Source: a virus | Direction: 5' to 3' (one strand) | IMG/VR virus record: IMGVR_UViG_3300032050_000572 | Coordinates: 1-30,189 of that record | DNA length: 30,189 nucleotides | Shown: one piece after another, positions 6,733-11,760 of the stretch | Position numbering within the stretch: position 1 is the first letter of the stretch | How the letters are laid out: the number at the start of each line of letters is the position of its first letter | The notes under the pieces: model-generated | The model's database searches: none | What the model was told of the DNA's origin: nothing | Seen by the model: only the letters and a program-made list of their open reading frames with translations | Translations under genes and position numbers: made by a program

Positions 6733-6774
6733 ATGTCTTATAAACTTATTAATGCCTTATAAATGTCTTATAAA
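6733..6774 (+). repeat. Three direct repeats ATGYCTTATAAA
   Basis: Copies start at 6733 (ATGTCTTATAAA), 6752 (ATGCCTTATAAA) and 6763 (ATGTCTTATAAA). The last two share their boundary base, giving a period of 11, and a further partial ATGCCTC follows at 6774. Each contains TATAAA, which could be read as a -10 element or a protein-binding half-turn repeat. Confidence 0.75.
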
Positions 6775-6875
6775 TGCCTCAGAGTCTTGTGATCTTAGCG
6801 TGCATTGTATCACAACTCCGAAAAAATGTCAAGCGCCCCCGAAACAAAAATACACGGAGGCGGGCACATATAAAA

Positions 6876-7165
6876 CTAGATTCATGATATCATATAACAA
6901 TAACGTTATATCATTATACAACTAGATTCGCATATATCCTTCGAGATTCACAACTAGATTCACAACTAGACTCAACTAGATTCGCATCATACAACTAGAT
7001 TGCCCATCTAGATTCGCATTATACAACTAGATTCATATCATTATATCAACATATCGAGATTCACACATATACAACTAGATTCATATCGAGATTCATATAT
7101 ACACCATGCACTTGACATTCCTTCTAGATTCATGTAACATGTACATAGTTACTTCACCTAGATCC
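6876..7165 (+). repeat. Iteron-like array of CTAGATTC 8-mers
   Basis: Exact CTAGATTC starts at 6876, 6922, 6954, 6976, 7008, 7027, 7075 and 7124. One-base variants are at 6966 (CTAGACTC), 6995 (CTAGATTG), 7158 (CTAGATCC) and as CGAGATTC at 6942, 7055 and 7087. Many copies are preceded by ACAA. Spacing runs mostly from 10 to 28 bp, without a fixed unit length. All copies have the same orientation. This suggests a multi-site binding region (origin, regulator or RNA-level repeat), but no function can be read from the sequence. Confidence 0.85.
7112..7140 (+). promoter_or_regulatory. Sigma70-type promoter TTGACA-N17-TAACAT
   Basis: A perfect -35 (TTGACA, 7112-7117) is 17 bp from TAACAT (7135-7140), which ends 26 nt upstream of ATG 7167. 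One copy of the CTAGATTC repeat lies in the spacer (7124-7131), so a protein bound there would block RNA polymerase. Confidence 0.65.
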
Positions 7166-7166
7166 T

Positions 7167-7328
7167 ATGGTTTACGCACAGAAAAACAAGTATCGTATTA
7201 CTCTAGAACTAGACGTGTTTCAAGACTTTAACCCACGCGATATTGATTGGGAAAAACTGTTTGAATTGGGTGGCGATGAGCGTGTGAAGGCATATATTGA
7301 AGATCTGAGTCTAGACCGTATTTGGTAA
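7167..7328 (+). CDS. Hypothetical protein, 53 aa
   Basis: The frame runs from ATG 7167 to TAA 7326-7328. The product begins MVYAQKNKYRITLELDVFQD, then FNPRDIDWEKLFELGGDE and an acidic helix AYIEDLSLDRIW. I recall short proteins with the pattern YRIxxELDVFxDFNPxxIDWEKLFxL from picocyanobacteria and their phages, without a known function. The position after a clean sigma70 promoter suggests early expression. It is followed by an inverted repeat. Confidence 0.75.
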   Translation: MVYAQKNKYRITLELDVFQDFNPRDIDWEKLFELGGDERVKAYIEDLSLDRIW

Positions 7329-7359
7329 CTCTATCCCAATATTAATATTTCTTCATGCT

Positions 7360-7378
7360 AGGAGAATTATATTCTCCT
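7360..7378 (+). terminator. Perfect inverted repeat AGGAGAAT/ATTCTCCT
   Basis: Eight base pairs (7360-7367 with 7371-7378) enclose a three-base loop TAT, 32 nt after the stop of the previous gene. There is no T-run after it, so it is either a weak terminator or an RNA-stabilising hairpin. Confidence 0.5.
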
Positions 7379-7447
7379 CCCAATATTCTGATTAATCTAC
7401 ATTAATCCTATCGATTCTCGATCATAGCGCACCGATTGCCAATATCA

Positions 7448-7517
7448 AGTATCATTGTGCCACTAGTTCAAGTGTCCACTAAATCGCCCACAGGGGGCAG
7501 CTGGGTGCAATGATACT
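7448..7517 (+). promoter_or_regulatory. Boxed promoter with a long inverted repeat around it
   Basis: AGTGTCCAC starts at 7471 and the -10 GATACT at 7512 (spacing 41), 21 nt before ATG 7539. AGTATCATTG (7448-7457) is the exact reverse complement of CAATGATACT (7508-7517), and the match extends to about 14 pairs if G-T pairs are allowed. The -10 is thus one arm of the repeat. Confidence 0.6.
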
Positions 7518-7538
7518 CAAGTCGTCAGGGATTGCCCC

Positions 7539-7751
7539 ATGATTCTTCTCACTGCCACCAACTACGGTTGTGTATTCACCCTGTCGCAGGAAGATAGTAA
7601 CGAACTGTTCTATGCTCCAATCTATTCTGACGGTAGCGTGAATTTGAATGAATTTGCACCCGTAGATATGGAGAGTGCTGATATGGACGAAATGGAACTA
7701 TTTGATATCATGAATCAATTGCGTGAAATGGAAGGACGTGTGACGGTCTGA
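7539..7751 (+). CDS. Hypothetical acidic protein, 70 aa
   Basis: The product starts MILLTATNYGCVFTLSQED, a beta-type segment, and has a strongly acidic second half (APVDMESADMDEMELFDIMNQ) ending in a strand (GRVTV). It has its own boxed promoter upstream, and another promoter box begins 3 nt after its stop at 7754, so it is a single-gene transcription unit. The low pI and small size fit phage host-takeover proteins in general, but no family is recognised. Confidence 0.75.
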   Translation: MILLTATNYGCVFTLSQEDSNELFYAPIYSDGSVNLNEFAPVDMESADMDEMELFDIMNQLREMEGRVTV

Positions 7752-7753
7752 CA

Positions 7754-7798
7754 AGTGGCACAAGGGGGATTGATTTCTCCCCCCACTGCTGCCATACT
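7754..7798 (+). promoter_or_regulatory. Boxed promoter AGTGGCACA ... CATACT with GC hairpin
   Basis: The box starts at 7754 and the -10 at 7793 (spacing 39). Between them GGGGGA (7764-7769) pairs with TCCCCC (7778-7783). The hairpin may end the previous transcript. The next ATG is 7914, so this promoter would give an unusually long leader of about 110 nt. Confidence 0.65.
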
Positions 7799-7913
7799 AC
7801 TTTCAGAAGCGAACCCTCCTAGCGAAACCACCGATATCGGAAAGGTCCTAGGTAAGATCCTTCACATGCTGTAGGGGAGATCAGCACCCCAACCCAAACT
7901 AATTCTTTTCATC
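7799..7913 (+). promoter_or_regulatory. Structured 5' leader of the ArdA-like gene
   Basis: The leader contains the 10-bp palindrome CCGATATCGG (7831-7840), a CCTAGG palindrome just after it, and GGGG (7874-7877) facing CCCC (7887-7890). No ORF is visible. The palindromes could be operator sites or fold in the RNA. Confidence 0.4.
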
Positions 7914-8351
7914 ATGTCGATCACCCTGACCGCTAACTACAAAGAAACTCTGAATGTTCAAACTGTAGAGTTCATTGAAGAGCGTCTGGAAGATAACTAC
8001 GCTCTGGATGACATGTTGGAGTTCATTGATACCTACAATGAGGACGACTTCTGTAACTATTACGAGGAGTATGTTCGTTGTGGTGAAGCAATCGGATACG
8101 AGGCAGTTGATGCTCTCATTGGCGAAGTTGGTTGCATGAGTGATATTGAATGCTGTGATGAGCGTTATCAAGGTTGCTTCAATGATGAGGCAGAGTTTGC
8201 TGAATCTTTCTATGATGATATGGGTTATGATATCCCTTCTGGAATTGTAGTGGATTGGGAAGCAACTTGGGAGACTTCGTTGCGTTATGATTTCACTGCA
8301 TGTAACGATGGAACTTCTTATCGTTCGATGCATATCTTCCGCGATCACTGA
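7914..8351 (+). CDS. ardA: ArdA-like antirestriction protein, 145 aa
   Basis: About 36 of 145 residues are Asp or Glu. The central and C-terminal parts follow the ArdA pattern: an acidic helix (LDDMLEFIDTYNEDDF), CDERYQGCFNDEAEFAESFYDD (about residues 82-103, split here by family-typical YxGxFxxExEFA), DIPSGIVVDWEATWE, and a closing strand (SMHIFRDH). ArdA is a DNA mimic that inactivates type I restriction-modification complexes in the cytoplasm soon after DNA entry. The length is slightly below the usual 165 aa or so. It has its own promoter, a long structured leader and a strong terminator, forming a separate unit. Alternative: another acidic DNA mimic. The symbol is given by similarity only. 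Confidence 0.75.
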   Translation: MSITLTANYKETLNVQTVEFIEERLEDNYALDDMLEFIDTYNEDDFCNYYEEYVRCGEAIGYEAVDALIGEVGCMSDIECCDERYQGCFNDEAEFAESFYDDMGYDIPSGIVVDWEATWETSLRYDFTACNDGTSYRSMHIFRDH

Positions 8352-8358
8352 ATCAAAT

Positions 8359-8385
8359 GGGGGGGCACAATGCCTCCCTTTTTTT
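8359..8385 (+). terminator. Rho-independent terminator
   Basis: GGGGGGC (8360-8366) pairs with GCCTCCC (8372-8378), with one G-T pair and loop ACAAT, followed by seven T. It directly follows the ArdA-like gene and is the clearest terminator in the left half. Confidence 0.85.
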
Positions 8386-8396
8386 ATACTTTGCAA

Positions 8397-8591
8397 TTAA
8401 TATTTCAAAGCTGCTTCAGTGTCGATAATTGTCGTCCGCAGGGCTACCTCACCCCTCATTCGCTTGTGACCCCATTCTAGCGCCTCCTGGGCGGCAGCCA
8501 GAGGGTTCGTGAGCCAGTTCCCGTACTGTCCACCATCGGTTGATTCGTGCCCTGATCGGTGCCATACTACGTTTGTTCCTGAGGGAGACAC
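8397..8591 (-). CDS. Possible small minus-strand gene, 64 aa
   Basis: The minus frame from GTG 8591 (a TTG lies one codon further out) stays open to TAA at 8397. Its residues look protein-like: DGGQYGNWLTNPLAAAQEAL, then EWGHKRMRGEVALRTTIIDTEAALKY. No + strand gene occupies the same bases, and GC content here is higher than in the neighbours. Against it, there is no ATG, no clear promoter, and the frame covers the boxed promoter of gene 8594. No family recognised. It would be the only minus-strand gene in the window. Confidence 0.3.
   Translation of the reverse strand: MSPSGTNVVWHRSGHESTDGGQYGNWLTNPLAAAQEALEWGHKRMRGEVALRTTIIDTEAALKY
8525..8568 (+). promoter_or_regulatory. Boxed promoter ACTGTCCAC ... 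CATACT
   Basis: The box starts at 8525 and the -10 at 8563 (spacing 38), 25 nt before ATG 8594. ATCGGT occurs twice between them (from about 8535 and 8556). There is no TTGACA-type -35. Confidence 0.65.
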
Positions 8592-8593
8592 CA

Positions 8594-8719
8594 ATGTTTG
8601 ATGAAATGTGGCAAGAGATTCAAGACATGCCTGGTGAGATCTTCGATCTGGACATTCCTGAACTGAAAGAAGAAGATTTTAACCTCACGGATTACATTAA
8701 CGGCGAATACGATTACTGA
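8594..8719 (+). CDS. Hypothetical acidic protein, 41 aa
   Basis: The ATG-TGA frame encodes MFDEMWQEIQDMPGEIFDL followed by DIPELKEEDFNLTDYINGEYDY. More than a third of the residues are Asp or Glu. It has its own boxed promoter, and the next two genes follow closely, so it probably heads a four-gene unit ending at 9193. It may be a peptide inhibitor of a host enzyme, but this is only a suggestion from size and charge. Confidence 0.6.
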   Translation: MFDEMWQEIQDMPGEIFDLDIPELKEEDFNLTDYINGEYDY

Positions 8720-8722
8720 ATC

Positions 8723-8836
8723 ATGAACATCCTGAAAGTTTGGTATCGTCACATCACAGGATACTGGGAGAAGAAACTTCCCCACATTCCTGGGGCAAAC
8801 TCTAAACAATTCTGGAACATCATCAATGGCAACTGA
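8723..8836 (+). CDS. Hypothetical basic protein, 37 aa
   Basis: It begins three bases after the previous stop. The product is MNILKVWYRHITGYWEKKLP followed by a short HIPGANSKQFWNIINGN, basic and Trp-rich, in contrast to the acidic proteins around it. It overlaps the next gene by 11 nt. Too short for any family call. Support comes from close packing and the intact frame. Confidence 0.55.
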   Translation: MNILKVWYRHITGYWEKKLPHIPGANSKQFWNIINGN

Positions 8837-9017
8837 CACTAACATGAACCGTTCTGAACTCCAAGATCAACTCATTCAGCAGATGTTGGATGACATGGAT
8901 CTCAAGACAATGACGCAGCTTTGTTATGATTATCTGGATGAGGGTTATGCTAAGTATTCTGATGAAGAATTGATCACCGAGTGTGAAGAATACTACCCCG
9001 AACTGCTGGAGGGTTGA
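8826..9017 (+). CDS. Hypothetical acidic protein, 63 aa
   Basis: Start ATG 8826 lies in the end of the previous gene. Most of the product is helical: LQDQLIQQMLDDMDLKTMTQ, then LCYDYLDEGYAKYSDEELI and a final ECEEYYPELLEG. I recall small cyanophage and cyanobacterial proteins with the DMDLKTM and DEELIxExxEYxPELLE patterns, with no assigned function. The stop overlaps the next start (TGATG). Confidence 0.7.
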   Translation: MATDTNMNRSELQDQLIQQMLDDMDLKTMTQLCYDYLDEGYAKYSDEELITECEEYYPELLEG

Positions 9018-9193
9018 TGACTAATTTCCAACACAATTTGAATGTTGAGATTGCAGAAACTCTAGAGAAGGTGCAACTCATTAATCCTGAATTGTATGGG
9101 GAATGGTATAGCAAACTGTATGCTCCCCATGGTGACATTGCCAACTGGAATGTGAGCACACTTGAAGAATTGAACCGTATCGTGGTTAAGTGA
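9017..9193 (+). CDS. Hypothetical protein, 58 aa
   Basis: ATG 9017 shares a base with the previous stop. The sequence reads MTNFQHNLNVEIAETLEKVQ, LINPELYGEWYSKLYAPHGD and a final helix (STLEELNRIVVK). It is soluble and helical. It is the last gene of the 8594-9193 unit and is followed by a GC-rich segment (9204-9222) and a promoter box. Function unknown. Confidence 0.65.
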   Translation: MTNFQHNLNVEIAETLEKVQLINPELYGEWYSKLYAPHGDIANWNVSTLEELNRIVVK

Positions 9194-9228
9194 CACAAAC
9201 TGAGTGGCCGCGGCGGTCCAATCCCTGA

Positions 9229-9273
9229 ACTGTCCACCAAAACCCCACAAGGGCACCGCTGACCCCCTATACT
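9229..9273 (+). promoter_or_regulatory. Boxed promoter ACTGTCCAC ... TATACT
   Basis: The box starts at 9229 and TATACT at 9268 (spacing 39), 22 nt before ATG 9296. The whole segment from box to leader is nearly the same as 10771-10829, including GGGCACCGCTGACC just before the -10. Confidence 0.75.
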
Positions 9274-9295
9274 GACTTCAGTTCAAACAAACCTC

Positions 9296-9469
9296 ATGCG
9301 TTACGAAGTTATCGTCCCCTCTGCCCCTTATGAGTCGCAGTCTGTGAGTGATGAGGGTCAGGCATACGATCTCTGTTATGATTTGGCAGAGGAATTCGGT
9401 TACGCTGAGATTCGTTTGAATGGTCATCACATTGCCGATTATGGCAATCCCGCAACCTTCCTGAACTGA
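9296..9469 (+). CDS. Hypothetical protein, 57 aa
   Basis: The product starts MRYEVIVPSAPYESQSVSDE and continues GQAYDLCYDLAEEFGYAEIR, ending in LNGHHIADYGNPATFLN. The pattern strand-helix-strand suggests a very small alpha/beta fold. The leader (about 15 nt after the predicted transcription start) has no Shine-Dalgarno sequence. It is probably cotranscribed with the membrane protein 21 nt downstream. No family recognised. Confidence 0.7.
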   Translation: MRYEVIVPSAPYESQSVSDEGQAYDLCYDLAEEFGYAEIRLNGHHIADYGNPATFLN

Positions 9470-9490
9470 TTCTTTCACCTTTTCTTCACA

Positions 9491-9817
9491 ATGGAACTGA
9501 CCAAATCTTTCCCGCCTGCTGATGATCTGTTCGTGAAACTGCAGGAGGTTGATTATCAGAAACTCTATCAAGATATGAAGAGTTTTGTAATCACTGCCGC
9601 AGCATTCGTTGCTGCAATTGCTACTATTCTTTGGGAGAAAATTCAGGTTATGAAATTCCGCACCCCCGATTCTATCAGCAACTATTTCTATTTCAGTGTC
9701 AATCTGATTGGTGATAGTGAAGATGAAATCGTTGGTTTGAGTATTGGAAACCGTTACATTGGCATGTATCAGGGAACCATTCAGTGGGGAATTCTTGATG
9801 AGAATGGGGCACTCTGA
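9491..9817 (+). CDS. Single-pass membrane protein, 108 aa
   Basis: A soluble N-terminus (residues 1-30, with FPPADDLFVKLQEVDYQKLY) precedes one hydrophobic segment (about 32-48, FVITAAAFVAAIATILW), then a beta-rich domain ending GTIQWGILDENGAL. The 21-nt gap upstream contains no promoter, so it belongs with gene 9296. The architecture (membrane anchor with a small domain on each side) could suit a superinfection-exclusion or host-envelope protein, but no motif proves it. Confidence 0.7.
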   Translation: MELTKSFPPADDLFVKLQEVDYQKLYQDMKSFVITAAAFVAAIATILWEKIQVMKFRTPDSISNYFYFSVNLIGDSEDEIVGLSIGNRYIGMYQGTIQWGILDENGAL

Positions 9818-9819
9818 GA

Positions 9820-9864
9820 ACTGGCACACGCCCTCTTGCGATCCGCTCAATTCTCTGCCATACT
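9820..9864 (+). promoter_or_regulatory. Boxed promoter ACTGGCACA ... CATACT
   Basis: The box starts at 9820, immediately after the previous stop, and the -10 at 9859 (spacing 39). Only 6 nt separate the -10 from ATG 9871, so the expected transcription start falls at or next to the start codon. Confidence 0.7.
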
Positions 9865-9870
9865 AAGAGC

Positions 9871-10767
9871 ATGAAAAACACACACCTCGAACACCCCGAA
9901 GATACCATTCTCACTGGTGATCTTTCGTGTCTTGATTGGTTCATTGCCCCTGGCACTTTGAGCGTTAAGATTGATGGTGCTCCCGCAATTGTGTGGGGAA
10001 TTGATCCTGCAAACGGTGAGTTCTTTGTAGGAACGAAAGCAGTCTTTAACAAGAAAAAGATTCGCATTGCTCACTCTCATGAAGAAATTGATCAACACTA
10101 TCAAGGTGAGGTTGCGTCTATTCTTCATGCTTGCTTTGATTATCTTCCTCGCACCAATACTGTCTACCAAGGTGATTTTATTGGTTTTGGCGGTAGCGAT
10201 GAGTATACTCCCAACACGATTACTTACAAGTTTTCTGAGGTAGTTTCTCAGCAGATTATCATTGCCCCTCACACTTGCTACTTTGCAGAGAATGATCTGC
10301 GCGAAGCAGTTGCAATGCCTGACCGTGCGATCTGGAATGATACTGAAACTGTTAAGTTTGTGAAACCTGAAGCATACATTCTTTACAATCAAGAATCGTT
10401 TGCTGATGTGAAAGAAGTTGTGGACTTTGCCCGCCAAATGTCTACCGCTTGTGAGTTTGTTTCTGATAAGGAAGCAGCAAAGATCAAACAACAAATCAAC
10501 GCCTGCATTCGTGCTGGCGAACAGGTTGCTGCTGAGGACTTTGATTGTGATCCTAACCTGATTCGCTTGTGGGCATTGGTTAAGTCTATCAAAGATGATT
10601 GTGTATACTTGTGTCGCAATTATGGTCCTGCTGCTTATGTGAACGGCAATCGTATTGACGCTGAGGGTTATGTAATGACCAATGAGTTTGGTATGTTCAA
10701 ACTCGTGAATCGTGAGGTGTTCTCCTATCATAATTTCAACAGCGGACGTTTCCAGTGTGCCAACTGA
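9871..10767 (+). CDS. RNA/DNA ligase-like nucleotidyltransferase, 298 aa
   Basis: The covalent nucleotidyltransferase motifs occur in order: motif I KIDGAPA with K33 as the expected adenylated lysine, a following EFFVGTKAVFNKK segment, a motif III-like VYQGDFIGF (98-106), motif IV-like AEGYVMTN around E265-G266, and motif V-like MFKLVNR with K277. The N-terminal HLEHPEDTIL and the KxDGAPA signature match a phage family I recall (possibly DUF6267). Such enzymes activate themselves with ATP or GTP and usually seal RNA or DNA ends. The natural substrate is unknown. There is no OB-fold or DNA-ligase C-terminal domain at this length. In an anti-defence island, repair of cleaved tRNA or other nucleic acid is plausible but is an inference. 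The promoter predicts leaderless translation. Confidence 0.8.
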   Translation: MKNTHLEHPEDTILTGDLSCLDWFIAPGTLSVKIDGAPAIVWGIDPANGEFFVGTKAVFNKKKIRIAHSHEEIDQHYQGEVASILHACFDYLPRTNTVYQGDFIGFGGSDEYTPNTITYKFSEVVSQQIIIAPHTCYFAENDLREAVAMPDRAIWNDTETVKFVKPEAYILYNQESFADVKEVVDFARQMSTACEFVSDKEAAKIKQQINACIRAGEQVAAEDFDCDPNLIRLWALVKSIKDDCVYLCRNYGPAAYVNGNRIDAEGYVMTNEFGMFKLVNREVFSYHNFNSGRFQCAN

Positions 10768-10770
10768 GGC

Positions 10771-10815
10771 ACTGTCCACCAGACCCATATGGGGGCACCG
10801 CTGACCCTTTATACT
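10771..10815 (+). promoter_or_regulatory. Boxed promoter ACTGTCCAC ... TATACT
   Basis: The box starts at 10771, 4 nt after the previous stop, and TATACT at 10810 (spacing 39), 23 nt before ATG 10839. A CCCATATGGG palindrome lies between them (10784-10793). Confidence 0.75.
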
Positions 10816-10838
10816 GATCTCAGTTCAACCGATCTACC

Positions 10839-11030
10839 ATGTCCCGCCTGGAAATGACCTACGCTCAGATCACCGCCGCTCACCGCTACGCTTCCGATGC
10901 CCGTGAGGCGATCTGTGATCTGGCGGATCACTACTCCTGGGAAACGATCGCCCGTGAAATGATCTCCCGCATGACGGGTGATGAGGCGCTGGAGTTTGTG
11001 GAGGATTTCAACTCCCTTTATGCCGACTGA
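10839..11030 (+). CDS. Hypothetical acidic helical protein, 63 aa
   Basis: The product is almost all helix: MSRLEMTYAQITAAHRYASD, AREAICDLADHYSWETIARE and MISRMTGDEALEFVEDFNSL. GC content is clearly above that of the left operon. It is a single-gene unit, with a boxed promoter before it and another beginning 3 nt after its stop. I do not know a function. Small helical proteins of this kind are common as host-protein binders. Confidence 0.7.
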   Translation: MSRLEMTYAQITAAHRYASDAREAICDLADHYSWETIAREMISRMTGDEALEFVEDFNSLYAD

Positions 11031-11033
11031 GGC

Positions 11034-11079
11034 ACTGGCACAAGGGGGACACCGATCCCCCACCCTGACCCTTTATACT
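11034..11079 (+). promoter_or_regulatory. Boxed promoter ACTGGCACA ... TATACT with GC hairpin
   Basis: The box starts at 11034 and TATACT at 11074 (spacing 40), 23 nt before ATG 11103. GGGGGA (11044-11049) pairs with TCCCCC (11056-11061). The stretch CTGACCCTTTATACTGATCT is identical to that at the 10839 promoter. Confidence 0.75.
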
Positions 11080-11102
11080 GATCTCAGTTCAGGCAACCCG
11101 CC

Positions 11103-11348
11103 ATGAAAGTCTCCGCCATCGGCAGCAACAAAACTCAAGTCTCCCTCGCGGATGGCACTGAGGTTCTGTTCTCCTATTCCACCCCTGTCGCCGCTCTGGT
11201 GCCTGGTAAGGGTTGGATGCGGACAGAGCACAAGTGGAGCGCCACCACCACCCGCCACATCAATTCTTGGCTGGCAGAGAACGCCAGCACCTATGCTGAG
11301 GTTCAGGTTGTGCCACAATGGGATCTGGATCAATTGGTGGCATTCTAA
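11103..11348 (+). CDS. Hypothetical protein, 81 aa, beta-rich
   Basis: The N-terminus is a small beta unit (KVSAIGSNKTQVSLADGTEV, then LFSYSTPVAALV), followed by a basic Trp-rich segment (MRTEHKWSATTTRHINSWL). I recall phage and bacterial small proteins with the same order, SNKTxVxLADGTxVLFSYxTPVAA then TEKKWSxTTxxHINxWL, which may be the DUF8033 family; the function is not known. Its leader is C/A-rich and lacks a Shine-Dalgarno sequence. Confidence 0.75.
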   Translation: MKVSAIGSNKTQVSLADGTEVLFSYSTPVAALVPGKGWMRTEHKWSATTTRHINSWLAENASTYAEVQVVPQWDLDQLVAF

Positions 11349-11412
11349 CCTGAACAATGGGAATGGCAGCGCCCAAAAAAGACTCCGCCAAACATTAACT
11401 TTTTTTGATCAA

Positions 11413-11580
11413 ATGTCCCGCGAACTGGCTCTTTCCCTTCTGCGTCAAGGTAACAACGGATCCGACATTCTCCAGATTCTGGAAACTATCACCAGCGACA
11501 TTGAACAGGAGAACATCAACGATTGTGCCGCACATTATGCTTCAATCAGTGCCCCTACTTTGACCGCGATTCAATTCTGA
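11413..11580 (+). CDS. Hypothetical protein, 55 aa
   Basis: ATG 11413 is preferred over the much longer upstream frame, which only shadows the preceding gene. The product is MSRELALSLLRQGNNGSDIL, QILETITSDIEQENINDCAA and a tail ending TLTAIQF. I recall similar MSRELALSLLRQGNxGxEIL proteins in marine Synechococcus and its phages, without function. No clear -10 lies at the usual distance. A T-run (11400-11406) precedes the start, so it may be transcribed from the 11103 promoter. Confidence 0.65.
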   Translation: MSRELALSLLRQGNNGSDILQILETITSDIEQENINDCAAHYASISAPTLTAIQF

Positions 11581-11604
11581 TCTGACATTAATTTTATAAG
11601 TACA

Positions 11605-11760
11605 ATGCGAGCAATTCTCCCTTCAATGTTTGCAATCTTCTGCATTGCAATTGCCTCCACTTTTGTACAGTCTGCCACTGCCACAATTAATTCATATCAA
11701 GAGAAGCAGGCAGAGACAATTTGCCAAGTGTCCCCCGCCGCCTGTGGATCGCGCTCCTGA
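11605..11760 (+). CDS. Small exported or membrane protein, 51 aa
   Basis: The first 26 residues are hydrophobic with one N-terminal Arg (MRAILPSMFAIFCIAIASTF, then VQSATA), which fits a signal peptide with a possible cut after SATA, or a membrane anchor. The mature part is only about 25 residues with two cysteines (ICQVSPAAC) that could form a disulphide. Its stop TGA is part of the conserved CTGACCCT motif of the next promoter, and that promoter's box (11727) lies inside this coding sequence. Confidence 0.6.
   Translation: MRAILPSMFAIFCIAIASTFVQSATATINSYQEKQAETICQVSPAACGSRS

Larger units (their letters stand above)
6607..7166. other. 560-bp non-coding region with repeats
   Basis: No convincing ORF is present on either strand. 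It starts AT-rich (6607-6790), has a short GC-richer segment with an imperfect inverted repeat (GCGCCCCCG at 6833-6841 against CGGAGGCGGGC at 6855-6865), and then a repeat array to 7165. A sigma70-type promoter closes it. It is the largest non-coding gap in the window and separates the left operon from the accessory island. No tRNA is recognisable. Confidence 0.8.

Noticed and set aside
6876-7165. CTAGATTC array as a CRISPR
   Set aside because: The repeats are only 8 bp, spacing is irregular (10-46 bp) and spacers are not of uniform length. No cas genes are present.
6607-7166. tRNA gene in the largest non-coding gap
   Set aside because: I could not find a cloverleaf with a TTCRANNC-type arm. 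The apparent TTC runs are the CTAGATTC repeats.
7899-8396. Open minus-strand frame of 165 codons opposite the ArdA-like gene
   Set aside because: The + strand frame matches a known family and ends at a proper terminator. The minus frame has low-complexity Ile/Thr-rich composition typical of a shadow.
9278-9850. Open minus-strand frame of 190 codons
   Set aside because: It covers two + strand genes and two promoters, has no motif and no ribosome site, and ends in a neighbouring promoter.
9847-10788. Open minus-strand frame of 313 codons opposite the ligase-like gene
   Set aside because: The + strand product has ordered nucleotidyltransferase motifs and a promoter. The minus frame is a mirror of its codon bias, with no recognisable motif.
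11152-11412. N-terminal extension of the 11413 gene to ATG 11152
   Set aside because: The extension lies in the coding sequence of gene 11103 in another frame, and its residues (many Pro, Ser and Cys) look non-natural.
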